64,000 nt of DNA from Labia minor. Its lineage: Eukaryota > Arthropoda > Insecta > Dermaptera > Spongiphoridae. This document shows, piece after piece, positions 42,648 to 52,943 of the stretch. Position 1 is the stretch's first letter; each line of letters starts with the position of its first letter. Where the stretch lies: contig OY720345.1 in the NCBI GenBank assembly GCA_963082975.1, forward strand, positions 15,154,491 through 15,218,490. Reading direction: 5' to 3'. A model generated the notes under the pieces. It searched no databases. It was not told where the DNA came from and saw only the letters and a program-made list of their open reading frames with translations. Both the position numbers and the translations under genes were made by a program.

Positions 42648-44408
42648 ATGGCTTTCCTCACTAGAGCACGTAAGGAGGATTTAATAGTTTTGGCTGATGA
42701 ATTGGGCATTGAAATTAATAATTCAATGAAAATTATTCAAATTAAAGATGCTATATTAGCACATGATGATTTTGATGATGAGATAGCTCAGGGTATCCTC
42801 AATTCTATTGTAGAACAGAGAGTTGAAAGGCTAGAGTTAGAAAAAATTAGACTTAACTCACCTCATCACAACCCTCCACCTGTAGGAGCCCCCTTTCCCC
42901 AAATAGATTTAGCCAATCGCCTCCCAAAACTTAATAATAATGATGACATTAATTCATACTTAATGGTCTTTGAAAGACAGATGAATTTTTTTAAAATACC
43001 TCAAGAAAATTGGGTATCTTATTTATCTACAACCCTCCCTTTAGACCTAGTAAGGTTGTTATATAGAGAATCGGATAAAAATTTAATGGATTTTAATTAT
43101 ATTAAAACCCTTTTGATGCAAAGATTTAAAATCACTAAAGAAAAGATGCGTCAATTATTTTACAACAGTAAAAAATGTCCCACTCACACGTGGACTGATT
43201 TCTATCATAGCTTATTGGTTCATTTTGAATCATGGATAAAGGAATTGAATATCAATAACTTCGAGGCATTAAAGGATTTAATTATTACAAATCAATTAAA
43301 AACTCACGTGTCATCACAATGTCGTGAGCACTTTTTAGATGAATGGGAAACATTAAATAAGCCTCTTGAATTAATAAAAAAACTTGAAAATTATGACAAC
43401 CTCCGAAATACGGATGGCAAAATTGTAAATAAAGTAGCCCCCCGTGGCACTGATACCGTTTCTATGGAGAAACCTTTTAAAAATGTAAAAAAATGTTATG
43501 GATGTGGGAAAATAGGTACTATTAAGCCCAAATGCACTGATTGCAATCCCCAATTAAAAACTAATAAAGTAGATCCTACTTTTAATTTTAGTAATACTAT
43601 CAAAATATCTTCAAATGAACACAAAGGATTTCTCCCTCTCCTTCCCATTCAAATAGGCGATGCCACGGGTACTGCATGTGCTGACTCTGGTGCCTCTCAT
43701 TCCATAGGGAGTGAAAAATTATATAATATTTTAAAAAATAAAAATGTTACATTTTATAATAAATCAGTAACTATTAGTTTAGCTGATGGCTCTAGCCAAG
43801 AGCATCAAGTAGATTTAATTGAATTACCTATAAATATTAAAAATAAAATAGTGCCCACCAGGCTGATGTTTTTTCAAAATCAAAAAATCCCCAGAACCTT
43901 ATTGGGAAATGATTTTTTAAAACAGGCAAGATTAATTATTGATCTTTGCTCTAACCAGTGGTATTTTAATAATGGAATGAAATTAAAATACCCCTTTGAG
44001 AAAGAGGAACCACTTATCGCCTCTGAACCTCACAAAATTAATTATTTATCGGATATTTTAAGTAATAAAAAGATTTTAAACGTCTCTCAAAGGCAAAAAT
44101 TGAATTCTCTATTGAACGAATCCAATAATATCTTTACTGCAGGGGGAGAGCCTACACCTTTTGGTGAGCACATAAATGGACAGGTGATTTACAATGACAA
44201 CTTCGTCCCAGAAATCACCCCTTATCTAAAGAGATTCGCAAATAATTTGAAATTTATAAATGAAAGAATCGAATCTAAGCAAGTAAAAAATAAGAATTAC
44301 AATGATAAAAATCTTCAACAATTGTCATTTCCTATACAAACTTGCTCTTGGTATAGGAGATATATTCCTAAAAAGAGAGGTCGACCTCGAAAGGGTGACT
44401 CTAATTAA
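42648..44408 (+). CDS. Gag-protease fusion remnant of the gypsy-type element
   Basis: An open frame of 586 residues. Residues 1-60 are a helical, acidic start; about 90-260 is a gypsy-type Gag/capsid region (NSYLMVFERQMNFFKIPQEN, MQRFKITKEKMRQLFYN). The zinc knuckle at about 283-296 is CYGCGKIGTIKPKC, with Thr or Ile where His is expected. The aspartic protease has its active site ADSGAS at about 345 and the LLGNDFL motif near 418. After HINGQV (about 509) the RT is cut and the frame jumps to an integrase end (PYLKRFANNLKFINERIESK, KNYNDKN) and a basic tail (PKKRGRPRKG). RT, RNase H and the integrase core are gone without loss of frame. It cannot copy itself. Confidence 0.85.
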   Translation: MAFLTRARKEDLIVLADELGIEINNSMKIIQIKDAILAHDDFDDEIAQGILNSIVEQRVERLELEKIRLNSPHHNPPPVGAPFPQIDLANRLPKLNNNDDINSYLMVFERQMNFFKIPQENWVSYLSTTLPLDLVRLLYRESDKNLMDFNYIKTLLMQRFKITKEKMRQLFYNSKKCPTHTWTDFYHSLLVHFESWIKELNINNFEALKDLIITNQLKTHVSSQCREHFLDEWETLNKPLELIKKLENYDNLRNTDGKIVNKVAPRGTDTVSMEKPFKNVKKCYGCGKIGTIKPKCTDCNPQLKTNKVDPTFNFSNTIKISSNEHKGFLPLLPIQIGDATGTACADSGASHSIGSEKLYNILKNKNVTFYNKSVTISLADGSSQEHQVDLIELPINIKNKIVPTRLMFFQNQKIPRTLLGNDFLKQARLIIDLCSNQWYFNNGMKLKYPFEKEEPLIASEPHKINYLSDILSNKKILNVSQRQKLNSLLNESNNIFTAGGEPTPFGEHINGQVIYNDNFVPEITPYLKRFANNLKFINERIESKQVKNKNYNDKNLQQLSFPIQTCSWYRRYIPKKRGRPRKGDSN

Positions 44409-44755
44409 TTATTAAGAACTATTGTATATTTTTCTTTGATTTTTGTGAACTTTTTTTATATTATTAATTGTTTAATTAATTATTAAGATTATTGTATATT
44501 TTTCTTTGATTTTTGTGAACTTTTTTTTATATTATTAATTGTTTAATTAAGTATTAAGATTATTATGTGTTTTTCTTAAATTTTTGAGAACTTATGTATT
44601 ATCCATTTTTTTTTTTAGTTAAGTATTAAGAATTATTATATCTTTGTCTTTAATCTTTATGAATTTTTTTTTGTTGTATTATTAAATATTGTTTTTCGCT
44701 TTTCTCTTTTTCTGACTCCTTCGTTGGGACTTCTTCAGGAGTCAGAGGGGGAGGA
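44409..44755 (+). repeat. Tandem A/T-rich units before the right LTR
   Basis: Four imperfect units of about 70-100 bases, each with TTAATTATTAAGATTATTGT, TTTTTCTTTGATTTTTGTG and AACTTTTTTT words, end at TCTGACTCCTTCGTTGGGAC and the purine tract. They belong to the element's 3' untranslated part. Confidence 0.75.
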
Positions 44756-45508
44756 TGTAACGAATGTATATTTATTATATATATATATGACAAAGTCACC
44801 CCAGGCGCTGTTGCATGACTGAATGGCAACGTCTAGGGGATTCCGACGACGGTTGGTGACTTGGCATTATATAGTCAGTCAGATGCTAACCTTCTTTGTG
44901 TAAAGACGTGTTATCCTGTCTCCGCGTTCTTTATGTAAAGACGTGTTTTGATGATCCTCCATGTTGGATGGATCCTTTGTGACTCCCATGGTGGAGAAGT
45001 AATATAATATTTCTTATAATTATACATTTTCTTTGACTCCCATGGTGGAGAAGTAATATAATATTTCTTATAATTATACATTTTCTTTGACTCCCATGGT
45101 GGAGAAGTAATATAATATTTCTTATAACTTATAATTATACGTTTTCTTTTTAAACAACCGTCTTTCAATTTAACTTAAACTACATCCTTATTGACCAGTC
45201 TCTAAATCTGCTTTACCCCTGAGTATAGCATGGCGCCCATTTAACCTTCATCTCCGCTGGACCACTGGAGGAAAGGCAGGTTGTTCTCTGCAGCTGCGGG
45301 TAATATTTTCCCCCTTCAAGAAGATATCCACCTGTTTACCTGTGGAGACCTTAAACTCCTTTTTTCCCTCTCCACATAAGATCCATTTTTCCCTCTCCCA
45401 TTTCCCCTCTTCTCTCTTCTATCACATTTTCCCTCCCTTCTCTCCCCCTTCTTCCCTCCTCCTTGTAAGGGGCCTGTTGGCATCCACTGTGGGCCTTCCC
45501 CCCTTACA
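44756..45508 (+). repeat. Right LTR of the gypsy-type element
   Basis: Same length and, as far as I can see, the same sequence as the left LTR, including the three tandem units. It is followed by AATTGGCACCCAACGTGG and CCCACCCCTTACA (to 45539). Confidence 0.88.
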
Positions 45509-45539
45509 AATTGGCACCCAACGTGGCCCACCCCTTACA

Positions 45540-45955
45540 ATATATATATTTTATTAAAAATAAATATTTTTAATTTTATTTCGAAATTAAATAATGAATT
45601 TTAAAATATTTTAAATATAAAAAAATGTTAATACAATATCATTTAAAAAAAAGCGGGATTAATAAATATATATATATATTTTATTAAAAATAAATATTTT
45701 TAATTTTATTTCGAAATTAAATAATAAATTTTAAAATATTTTAAATATAAAATTTCGAAATTAAATAATGAATTTTAAAATATTTTAAATATAAAAAAAT
45801 GTTAATACAATATCATTTAAAAAAAAAGCGGGATTAATAAATATATATATATATTTTATTAAAAATAAATATTTTTAATTTTATTTCGAAATTAAATTAT
45901 AAATTTTAAAATATTTTAAATATAAAAAAAATATTAATACAAAATTAAAAAAAGG
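45540..45955. repeat. Tandem array of family K-related units
   Basis: The unit TTTTATTAAAAATAAATATT, TTTCGAAATTAAATAAT, AAAATATTTTAAATATAAA and a GCGGGATTAATAAATATATA end is present about three times (near 45550, 45670, 45845), with a partial copy at about 45750. The same unit precedes the family K copy at 56.78 kb once. Confidence 0.85.
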
Positions 45956-46205
45956 CGGGAGTAAAATTTCAAAATGGATGCCATTTACGTCACCCATATA
46001 TAATTTTCAATTAAGAAATTAATAATGAAGCTGTAAGTTTCAAGAGATATAATCAATAAAACTCAATTTTTCTTTATAAATACTATATCTAGGGTGAATT
46101 TGAAAAAAATCGTTAGAGCGGTTTATGAGAACCAATGGTTATAGATAAATAGATAGATATATACAATTTTAGCTAGCATAATAAGATAAGATATATATCG
46201 TGAAA
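45956..46205 (+). repeat. Family K-related repeat
   Basis: From GGCGGGAGTAAAATTTCAAA through GTTTCAAGAGATATAATC and GTTAGAGCGGTTTATGAGAA to GCTAGCATAATAAGATAAG; nearly the same as 56.88-57.12 kb. Confidence 0.8.
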
Positions 46206-46213
46206 TAATTAAA

Positions 46214-47010
46214 ATTCTCAAGTCAAATATACAGCGTGCACGCATACCGACGCATGTAATTGTGTGTGTGAACATGGTCGGCGATTCACACGCCAACACA
46301 TACAGTTATGTGCGTCGATGACCATTCACGTTATTTATCCGAATCTCAACATTACTTTAACACTACTAAATCAATTTAAAATTATTATTGCATTTAAAAC
46401 TGCTTTTCTCTACTCCACAGATTTCACTATGCCGAAAAAAAATAACGACCAAAATTTAGACGATATTATTTATTTCATACACCGTTCACTACTGGTTTAT
46501 AGCCACACAGGTGCTAATGCACTTGAACGAGGCGAAGATAAAATCCCTCTAATTCTCGGGGGAGATTTTAATGTAAATTTTGGATCTGATGATTCGTTGC
46601 CGTTGATCAACTTTCTTCGAGAAACATTTGGTCTGCTTATAAATAACGATCCCAAGGAATCAACAACAAAATCTGGAACTACAATAGATGCTGTTTTTAC
46701 ACGTTATATAGAAAATATCGAATCACGAACATATATATCTTATTTTAGTTATCACAAGCCATTAATATCAGTATTACCAATTGAAGCACCAACCGACAAT
46801 AGTACAGGCAATGTAGATATGATGATAGAGTAGATAATAATAATAATAAAGCGAATATTTGTTACGAAAATTTTATACTGTTATATGTCTTTCGAAATGA
46901 TCCCTTTATTTTTCTCTATTTCTCTCTCACTCACACTCTCAACTAAAATTTATCTTATTCTCTAGATTGTAAGAAGTTTCACTTCCGCCACGTGTACGAT
47001 GCTGCACATT
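46214..47010 (+). pseudogene. Endonuclease (EEP-type) remnant, probably of a Helentron-like element
   Basis: The frame 46264-46833 contains DDIIYFIHRSLLVYSHTGAN, then KIPLILGGDFNVNF, then SGTTIDAVFTRYIENIESRT and YISYFSYHKPLISVL. GGDFN is the core motif of endonuclease/exonuclease/phosphatase domains. This particular string resembles, from memory, domains found after the helicase in Helentron-type elements and in some LINEs. The N-terminal part is out of order and no helicase or RT is nearby, so it is a broken piece. Downstream, AAGTTTCACTTCCGCCACG (46977) resembles, reversed, the 39.8-kb segment. If the assignment is right, it may be a relic of the enzyme source for the A, B and D repeats. 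Confidence 0.6.
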
Positions 47011-47455
47011 TTGCTTTTTTGTTGTTATTATTTATAGTATAGTATATATATTCTTGTTATTATTAAGTTCTAGTCAAGTTCAATGGGGATCCCTTTACAG
47101 TCACCTATTCAAGCGGTGATATTTTTTTATCTATTTATTTATTTATTGAAATGGTTCGAGGAAAAAGTTCATCTTTTCAAACACAATGGAATCGATCAGG
47201 ATTCAGTAGTTTACTTTTTGCTTAGGTCTGCTTCGAAGATAAAGACGAAATTCTCCCTAAAGAGGTTGCTTTCTGAGGAATGACATAAATCATAATGATG
47301 GATGATTTTGTTTAAGGCACAAATGACCGTAATTTTTGAAGGGCCTCAAACTACAAATAATGAATGATGAATTTATAAAAACAAGATAACTAATTTTGAT
47401 CATTATTTCAATATGTATTAATACTTTTTTTTATTAGACGGGTAATATAAATATG
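47011..47455. other. Unassigned A+T-rich stretch
   Basis: No gene recognised. A 66-codon frame at 47083-47283 includes a chance hydrophobic run (IFFYLFIYLL). Confidence 0.4.
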
Positions 47456-47460
47456 AGCTA

Positions 47461-47963
47461 GGGCCAGGCACAGAACCGACCGACGATTTGAAATAAATGA
47501 ATTTCCAAACAACATTAAATATATAAATATATTATAAAAAATATAAAAAAAAATATTTTAAAAACTTGATTTAAAAAGACTAAATTATATTATCTTGAAT
47601 TTTATTTTTAGTTTAATTACTCAATTATTTATTAATTACTACATATTTTAAGTGGAAAATTTCCTACAATGAATATAAAATTAATACTTTGTAAACTACA
47701 ACTTCCGGTTTCCTGATATAAACTAAAAGTTGATGAATTCATGCTACTGATGCATTAAGTAAATATACCAAATTTTATCAAAATCCGTTGAGCCGTTCAA
47801 GCTGTACACGACTTTAAGGACACACAATAGGCAGACGGACAGACATCATACTAAAAATTTTCTGTTTAAAAAAATGCATGATTCGTGGAGATTTGTAAAA
47901 ATCCCCATATATGAAATTTGGTGTAAAACCAATACCTTTCCTTCCTATCGTCGGCCTGTAAAA
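47461..47963 (+). repeat. Family B repeat, copy 4
   Basis: It starts GGGCCAGGCACAGAACCGAC, with a decayed hairpin and ACCGACCGACGA, and ends CGTCGGCCTGTAAAAA. The TGACGTCAT part is replaced by sequence also found in copy 1 (TTATTTTTAGTTTAATTACT). The tandem run is only GCAGACGGACAGAC. Confidence 0.85.
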
Positions 47964-48177
47964 AGCAAACATCGAATTAATATTATGAATTATCGGATTA
48001 TCTAACATAACATCATACATAGTATGATATAAAAAAAATTATCAACCTATTTGTTTACATATTATTAAAAAAGAAAAATTTGTATATTTTGACACTAAAA
48101 TAATTATTTTTTAAAAATTAGATTACTAAATAATTACTTTATTTTACTTACTAATATGTGTCTATTTATTTTTATAG

Positions 48178-48369
48178 AATGCGATCCTCCGGGTCGGCTC
48201 TGGCTGCTACTGCCCTTTTAGTCGTGTTACTCGCTGATTGTTGCCAGGGTCAATTCCGATCCCGGCCGATGAGCACAGCAAGAGGAATGGGAAAACGTGG
48301 CGTACGGGAGCCGCTTAATCTCCTCCTTCAACAAACCTCCAACACAAACCCTGCCGATGATATGCTCAA
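48178..48369 (+). CDS. Allatotropin precursor, exon with signal peptide and peptide
   Basis: First coding exon. The acceptor is TTTTTATAG|A; the ATG is at 48179 and the donor AA|GTAAAT at 48370. Residues 1-24 form a signal peptide (hydrophobic ATALLVVLLAD, then CCQG). Then follows QFRSRPMSTARGM-GKR: a 13-residue peptide with Gly for amidation and a Lys-Arg cleavage site. The STARG core identifies allatotropin, a peptide hormone first known for stimulating juvenile hormone synthesis and acting on gut and heart muscle. The usual form begins GF and ends GF-amide; here the start is QF (probably pyroglutamate) and the end Met-amide. The exon ends in phase 2 and joins 62353. An upstream 5'UTR exon is implied but not located. 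Confidence 0.85.
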
Positions 48370-48844
48370 GTAAATATTTTCATTTATAATAAAATAAATA
48401 TATATCAATAAACACAAAAATCAATTATCATTATTTGGGTAGATATATAATATTTATTATTATTATCATTATTTATTCTATTCATATTCTATAAAATTCA
48501 ATGTAGGAGGGTATATTTTGTAAAAATATAAAACAAATATATGATTGAAATAAAATAAAAATACAAACATTTAATTTAATGCTAGGAGACTATAATTTTA
48601 TTTAAAAAAGAAAAGGATATGATTTTTTCTATTAAAAAAAATCTTATAATAAATAGTATAATAAAAATAATTTCTCTAAATTGGTTTTAATTAATTATTT
48701 TGTTTCCTTTAGTTTATTTTATAATTTAATTAGTGTTATTATTTAAAACAGGTGGCCCATTAATCGATCATAAATTGAAGATTTACAATTACCTATATAT
48801 AATAATAAACCTATTTTAGATTATATATAGGAAATGAAAATCAC

Positions 48845-49038
48845 AATCTTATCTTATTATACTAACAAAAATTTTTGTATTTTTGAAATTTAAACCGCTC
48901 GAAGGATTTTTTTTTGAAATTCACACCATAGATAATTTTTATAAAGGAAAATCGGTCTGTATTGGTTTCAGCCTCGGGAAAATCATCTTTATTAGTTTTT
49001 TCTTAATTTAAAATAGGAAATTTAAATGAGGCCAACAA
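48845..49038 (-). repeat. Family K repeat (reverse), part
   Basis: AATCTTATCTTATTATACTA to TTTTCTTAATTTAAAATAGG, the reverse of the K right half, with 'AAATTTAAACCGCTCGAAGG'. It ends in an AC run (49037-49053). Confidence 0.75.
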
Positions 49039-49054
49039 CACACACACACACACA

Positions 49055-50186
49055 CGAGGTGTATTCAAAAGAAAAAGTGAATTTCGAATTTTCGAGGTCT
49101 GTGTAAATTCGATGTTTGTTATGTTGGTAGACATGTGTTTCTCTTATGTTGACATTATCACATATTTTGGATTAGTAATTAGTTTTTGACAACTGCAAAA
49201 GTTAGTCACGTTTTTGTGTGTTTTTCGATTTTTTACATTTTTAACAAATGGATCAAAGAATCTATATTAAATTTTGAGTTAAAAATGGAATAAAATGGTT
49301 GTTAAAAGAAGAGAAACCCGAGTGTTTACAAGTTGAGGGATGGATAATTTAGAATTTGTTATTACCCAGCTGCCTACACTATGGGGAATACCTATATACC
49401 TAAAGAAAAGGTGAATTTTGAATTTTCTCGGGCTGTGAACATACGATTATCGAAATATTTTTTTTTTTGTTATGTTGGTACACATATGTTTCTCATATGT
49501 TGATATTATCAGCAATTTTGGATTAGTAGATTGTTTTTGACAACTGAAAAAGTTAGTCATCTTTTTGTGTGTTCTTCGATTATTTAAATTAATTAAATTG
49601 TGCGTTAAAAATGAAATAAATTATTGACTGTGGAATTAGGCGATGCTACTTTGTCTCAAAAGAATGTTTATAAATGGTACAAGTTCGATCAAATGTGAAA
49701 TTTTTGCTCACTGTTTTCTTCGATTATAATGGCGTGGTGTATCATGAGTTCTTGCCAACAGGTCGTACTGTTAATAGGGAATACCAAAAGAAAGTTATGC
49801 AACGTTTGCGTGAAGCAATACGCCTCAAACGATGGGAATTATGAAAAAACAATTATGGATTCTGCATCACGATAGTGTGCACCAGTTTGTTGGTCATTTT
49901 TTGGTCAATAACAACAACCTAATCATGCCTCAACCACCGTATTCACCAGATTTAGCTACCTGTGACTTTTTCCTATTCCTAAAACAGAAGGAAAACAATG
50001 AAAGGGAAGCCTTTTGCCACAATTGGTGAGATTAAATCGGAATCGAGCTGACGGTGTTACAGAAGAGCGCATTTCTTTTGACGATTTGAAGAAGCGCTTG
50101 CATAAATTCATTATATCTGAGGGAAATTACTTTAAAGGGGACAAAAAATGAATATGGATGAATAAATAAATACTTTTCGAAATAAT
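49055..50186 (+). pseudogene. mariner elements, two partial copies joined
   Basis: The left end CGAGGTGTATTCAAAAGAAA and first noncoding and coding portion (to about 49380) are followed by a second start TACCTAAAGAAAAGGTGAAT (about 49397) that repeats the same region (GTTATGTTGGTACACATATG, TTTTGGATTAGTAG). Then come transposase pieces: YHEFLPTGRTVNREYQKKVM (frame changes), WILHHDSVHQF, and MPQPPYSPDLATCDFFLF with the third catalytic Asp, ending at about 50165. Stops and frameshifts are many. The same family occurs at 59080-59744. Confidence 0.85.
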
Positions 50187-50905
50187 ATATATATACGTGT
50201 TATACGTGTTATACTCTAGTAGATAATTTCTTATAATTCATTAAATTTAAAATTCCATCTCAATTACATTGTGTATCACAGTTTATACTTATAATGAAAA
50301 AAAAGGAGATGATAATTAATCTACTTTATAGATAAAAGGAAATGACCTATATTTCCAATAAATTAAAAAAAATAATAATTTTTAATTTGAATAAAATTTA
50401 CATTATTTGATTATAATAAAGAATTATTAAATTGAATTGAATTGAATTGAATTTCTGTATAAGTTCTTTCATTATAATATATTTTTTTATTATATAAATA
50501 AAAATACTTTCTTTCTGAATTAATTAAATAATTAAATATTTTATTTGATATTATCACTCTCTCAGTCTATCTCATTAAAAATTTCGTTGAAATATCAATA
50601 TAATTTAATTGAGATAATATTTAAAATCTCAAGTGTAGACGTCGGTGATTTCTTGGAATAACTTTTAATTTAAAGTGATATACATATATATGTATATACA
50701 TGTATACACGATAATATTTATTGGCATATCTCTAAACACTAAAAATTAAAATTAAGTCAAAATCATTATAATCTCTCTTTTATAGCACTAGGTATATACA
50801 TCGAGCAAAATTTAACAATATAAATATAAAATTTTTTTATAAAATAACCTTTTCCTAATGGACTAAAAAGAATAAAATAATTTTTCTATAAGTTTGACAA
50901 AGTTT
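50187..50905. other. A+T-rich intron sequence
   Basis: No feature recognised beyond (GAATT)n near 50430-50450 and ATATACATATATATG (50683-50701). Confidence 0.4.
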
Positions 50906-50913
50906 ATGGATGA

Positions 50914-51272
50914 ATTGCTTCATATTCCACGAAAACCGTTGGGCGCATTTAGTTTAATTTATTTATATGAACAATCAAGTCAAATTTTTGTAATAATAAA
51001 AATTTTATTAAACTCCTAAACTGACAAATTTTTTTATGATGCAATAAAATTGATAGGTTTAAGAGCTAAGAAATTAATCTTTTATTATTTTTCACTGTAA
51101 TATACTTATATCAAAGTATGTATCAAAATTTAAAATAATTTTTATTAAATTTACATATTATCAATCAAATCCAAAATGGTTGATTATATATGAATTATAG
51201 CTCTATAGAGGAAGTTAATTGCATAGAACTAAATGCGCTCAACGTTTTTCGTTGAATATGAAGCAATTCATC
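50914..51272. mobile_element. Inverted-repeat (foldback) MITE
   Basis: The left arm TGGATGAATTGCTTCATATT, then CACGAAAACCGTTGGGCGCA, and the right arm TGCGCTCAACGTTTTTCGTT, then GAATATGAAGCAATTCATCC are reverse complements with a few differences over about 55 bases; the ends are followed by TTTAG/CTAAA-like words. The interior is A/T-rich, without coding. Confidence 0.75.
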
Positions 51273-51317
51273 CATTTAGCCTTTAAAAAAATGTTATCAA
51301 CCTATCCGCCTATCCCT

Positions 51318-51404
51318 AACATAGAACCTTGATAACTTAAAACCTCTATAACTAAAAATATTTTGTGTTTCCCTTGGACTTTAACTTATCGAGGTTCTAC
51401 TGTA
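51318..51404. mobile_element. Short pogo-like MITE
   Basis: AACATAGAACCTTGATAACTT at the left and AACTTATCGAGGTTCTACTG at the right are inverted copies over about 18 bases, enclosing about 45 bases. TAGAACCTCGATAA-type ends belong to pogo/Tigger-like elements. Confidence 0.6.
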
Positions 51405-51798
51405 ACAGTAACCATCTGTATCAGACTTAGAAACCATATTTTAGCGCGTTGTATACGCTAAGTGGAACAAAAATATATAAAAATAAATAAATAAATGTAA
51501 GTTTTTTTAAATTTATTTAGAAGGAATATATTGGGAATTAAAAAATTGTGGAATTTATAGTTAAAAAAATTGATTCGAAATGCAATCTCGGTTTTAACTT
51601 TGGTTCATTTAAGGGACACCCCTTGTTGACTACCGTCCCATGACGTAAGAGCCGATCGCACAAATATTGGGAATCCCTCTATGGTTTTGGGTTGCCACGT
51701 CAGGACATCACCTCACAGGAGCCAGCCAATATCAGTGGCAGAATTCCCAAAATTTAACAATAATAAATCAATATTAAAATTAAACAAATTACGACCGT

Positions 51799-51829
<31 letters not shown>

Positions 51830-52440
51830 TATATTTTCTCTTTACTAATATATCACCTTTTTTAATTATAAATTAAATTATTAGGTTACAAAAATTGATT
51901 TATTTTTAATCTGAAATAATAAATAATGATGGTCATTTCAGTTCCTTTAAGTTAAATCAATTAGCTTTAAATATTATTATTATTATTATTATTTGTCTTA
52001 AAAATTTAGAAGGAATATATTGGGAATTAAAAAATTGTGGAATTTATTATTTTTTTGAAATTTTTTTTATAGTTGATTAATCATACGGATAAAAGTATTT
52101 ATTTGAAGAGTTTTTTTAAGATGTCAGAATTAATAATGAAATAAAAATAGATTTTGATAGAACATTAAATAATTGTATGTTTAATTGTTAAGACAGATGC
52201 AGAATACAGATTTAGAGTAAAAACGATCTTATTAATTAGATTTAAATGATAATTAAGATTTTAGGAAATTAGACATTTTGGATGAGGATGCAAATTATTA
52301 GTAATAGTAATACATACATATAAAATAAAGAAAGTATGAAATTGAAAAAGGAACCCACTGGTAAAGTTTTATCCAAATCCATGACTGGATGACCAGTTTA
52401 TATAATTACCAAAATTTTTTTACATTATTACAATAATCCA
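51405..52440. other. Intron sequence with a 50-bp direct repeat and an unassigned GC-richer patch
   Basis: TTAGAAGGAATATATTGGGA with AAAAAATTGTGGAATTTAT occurs at about 51518 and 52006. The patch 51595-51745 (GACACCCCTTGTTGACTACC, TGCCACGTCAGGACATCACC) is far less A+T-rich than the surroundings and has stops in all frames. No exon could be recognised. Confidence 0.45.
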
Positions 52441-52469
52441 AATATTTTTATAGTAAAATGGATAAATAC

Positions 52470-52909
52470 CTATATTTTTTTAATCGATGCCATGTTTCTT
52501 TAAATGTTTCAATATTTTTTGTTTTCTTTTTCAAATACAATTCAATATTGATCATTTCTTGATTAGGATCAAAGTGATGATGATGTTGATGGAGATGTTT
52601 CAAAATTTCCATTGCTTTCTCATTCTCTCCATTTGATTTTAACCAAATCGGAGATTCTGACAAATAAAACCACCCCAAGAGCCAAAAAATTAATGAAAAC
52701 AGGAAATAAATACAAGCACTTAGCATAACCGATAGATAAGTTGATATTAAATAGGCTAATAAAATTCCAATGACAAATAACGTATCTGTTAAACTAATAA
52801 AAAGTCCACGCGTATTTGTTAATGTAATCTCTTCAATATATAATGGGATACATACAGCCACAAAGTAACCAATTCCAAATAGTATGCGTCCAATTATATA
52901 ATATGGTGG
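52470..52909 (-). CDS. Sugar (trehalose-type) transporter, internal exon
   Basis: A member of the major facilitator sugar porter family, which moves sugars across the cell membrane. The exon is bounded by TTTTTTTTCAG| (52912-52910) and |GTATTTAT (from 52469) and is open throughout. It begins PPYYIIGRILFGIGYFVAVC, then IPLYIEEI, matching the GR-x-L-x-G-x-G and P-x-Y-x-x-E-I signature of transmembrane segment 4 and its loop. Two more hydrophobic segments follow, then LSESPIWLKSNGENEKAMEI, the classic PESP-x-W-L sugar-porter motif at the start of the central loop, and about 55 residues of that loop (with HQHHHHFD). It lies inside the allatotropin intron on the opposite strand. The downstream exon was not found. 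Confidence 0.82.
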
Positions 52910-52943
52910 CTGAAAAAAAAATCGGAATTAGAATTTCCAATTG

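Larger units (their letters stand above)
41398..45539 (+). mobile_element. Ty3/gypsy-type LTR retrotransposon, RT and most of integrase deleted
   Basis: Direct repeats of about 753 bp (41398-42150 and 44756-45508) begin TGTAACGAATG and end CCCCCCTTACA; they appear identical. A primer-site-like TTGACGCCCAACGTCGGGGC follows the left repeat, and the purine tract CAGAGGGGGAGGA precedes the right one. Between them is one open frame of 586 codons with Gag, zinc knuckle, protease and pieces of RT start and integrase end. Another 31 bases past the right LTR again read like primer site plus CCCCTTACA, so the exact right border is 45508 or 45539. No target duplication is clear at either. Confidence 0.88.

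Noticed and set aside
46264..46833. A host endonuclease gene
   Set aside because: The motif order matches only part of a mobile-element domain, the start of the frame is unrelated, and there is no second exon.
51595..51745. Further exon of the sugar transporter
   Set aside because: The - strand contains SQQG-like residues but has stops in every frame and no sugar-porter motif.
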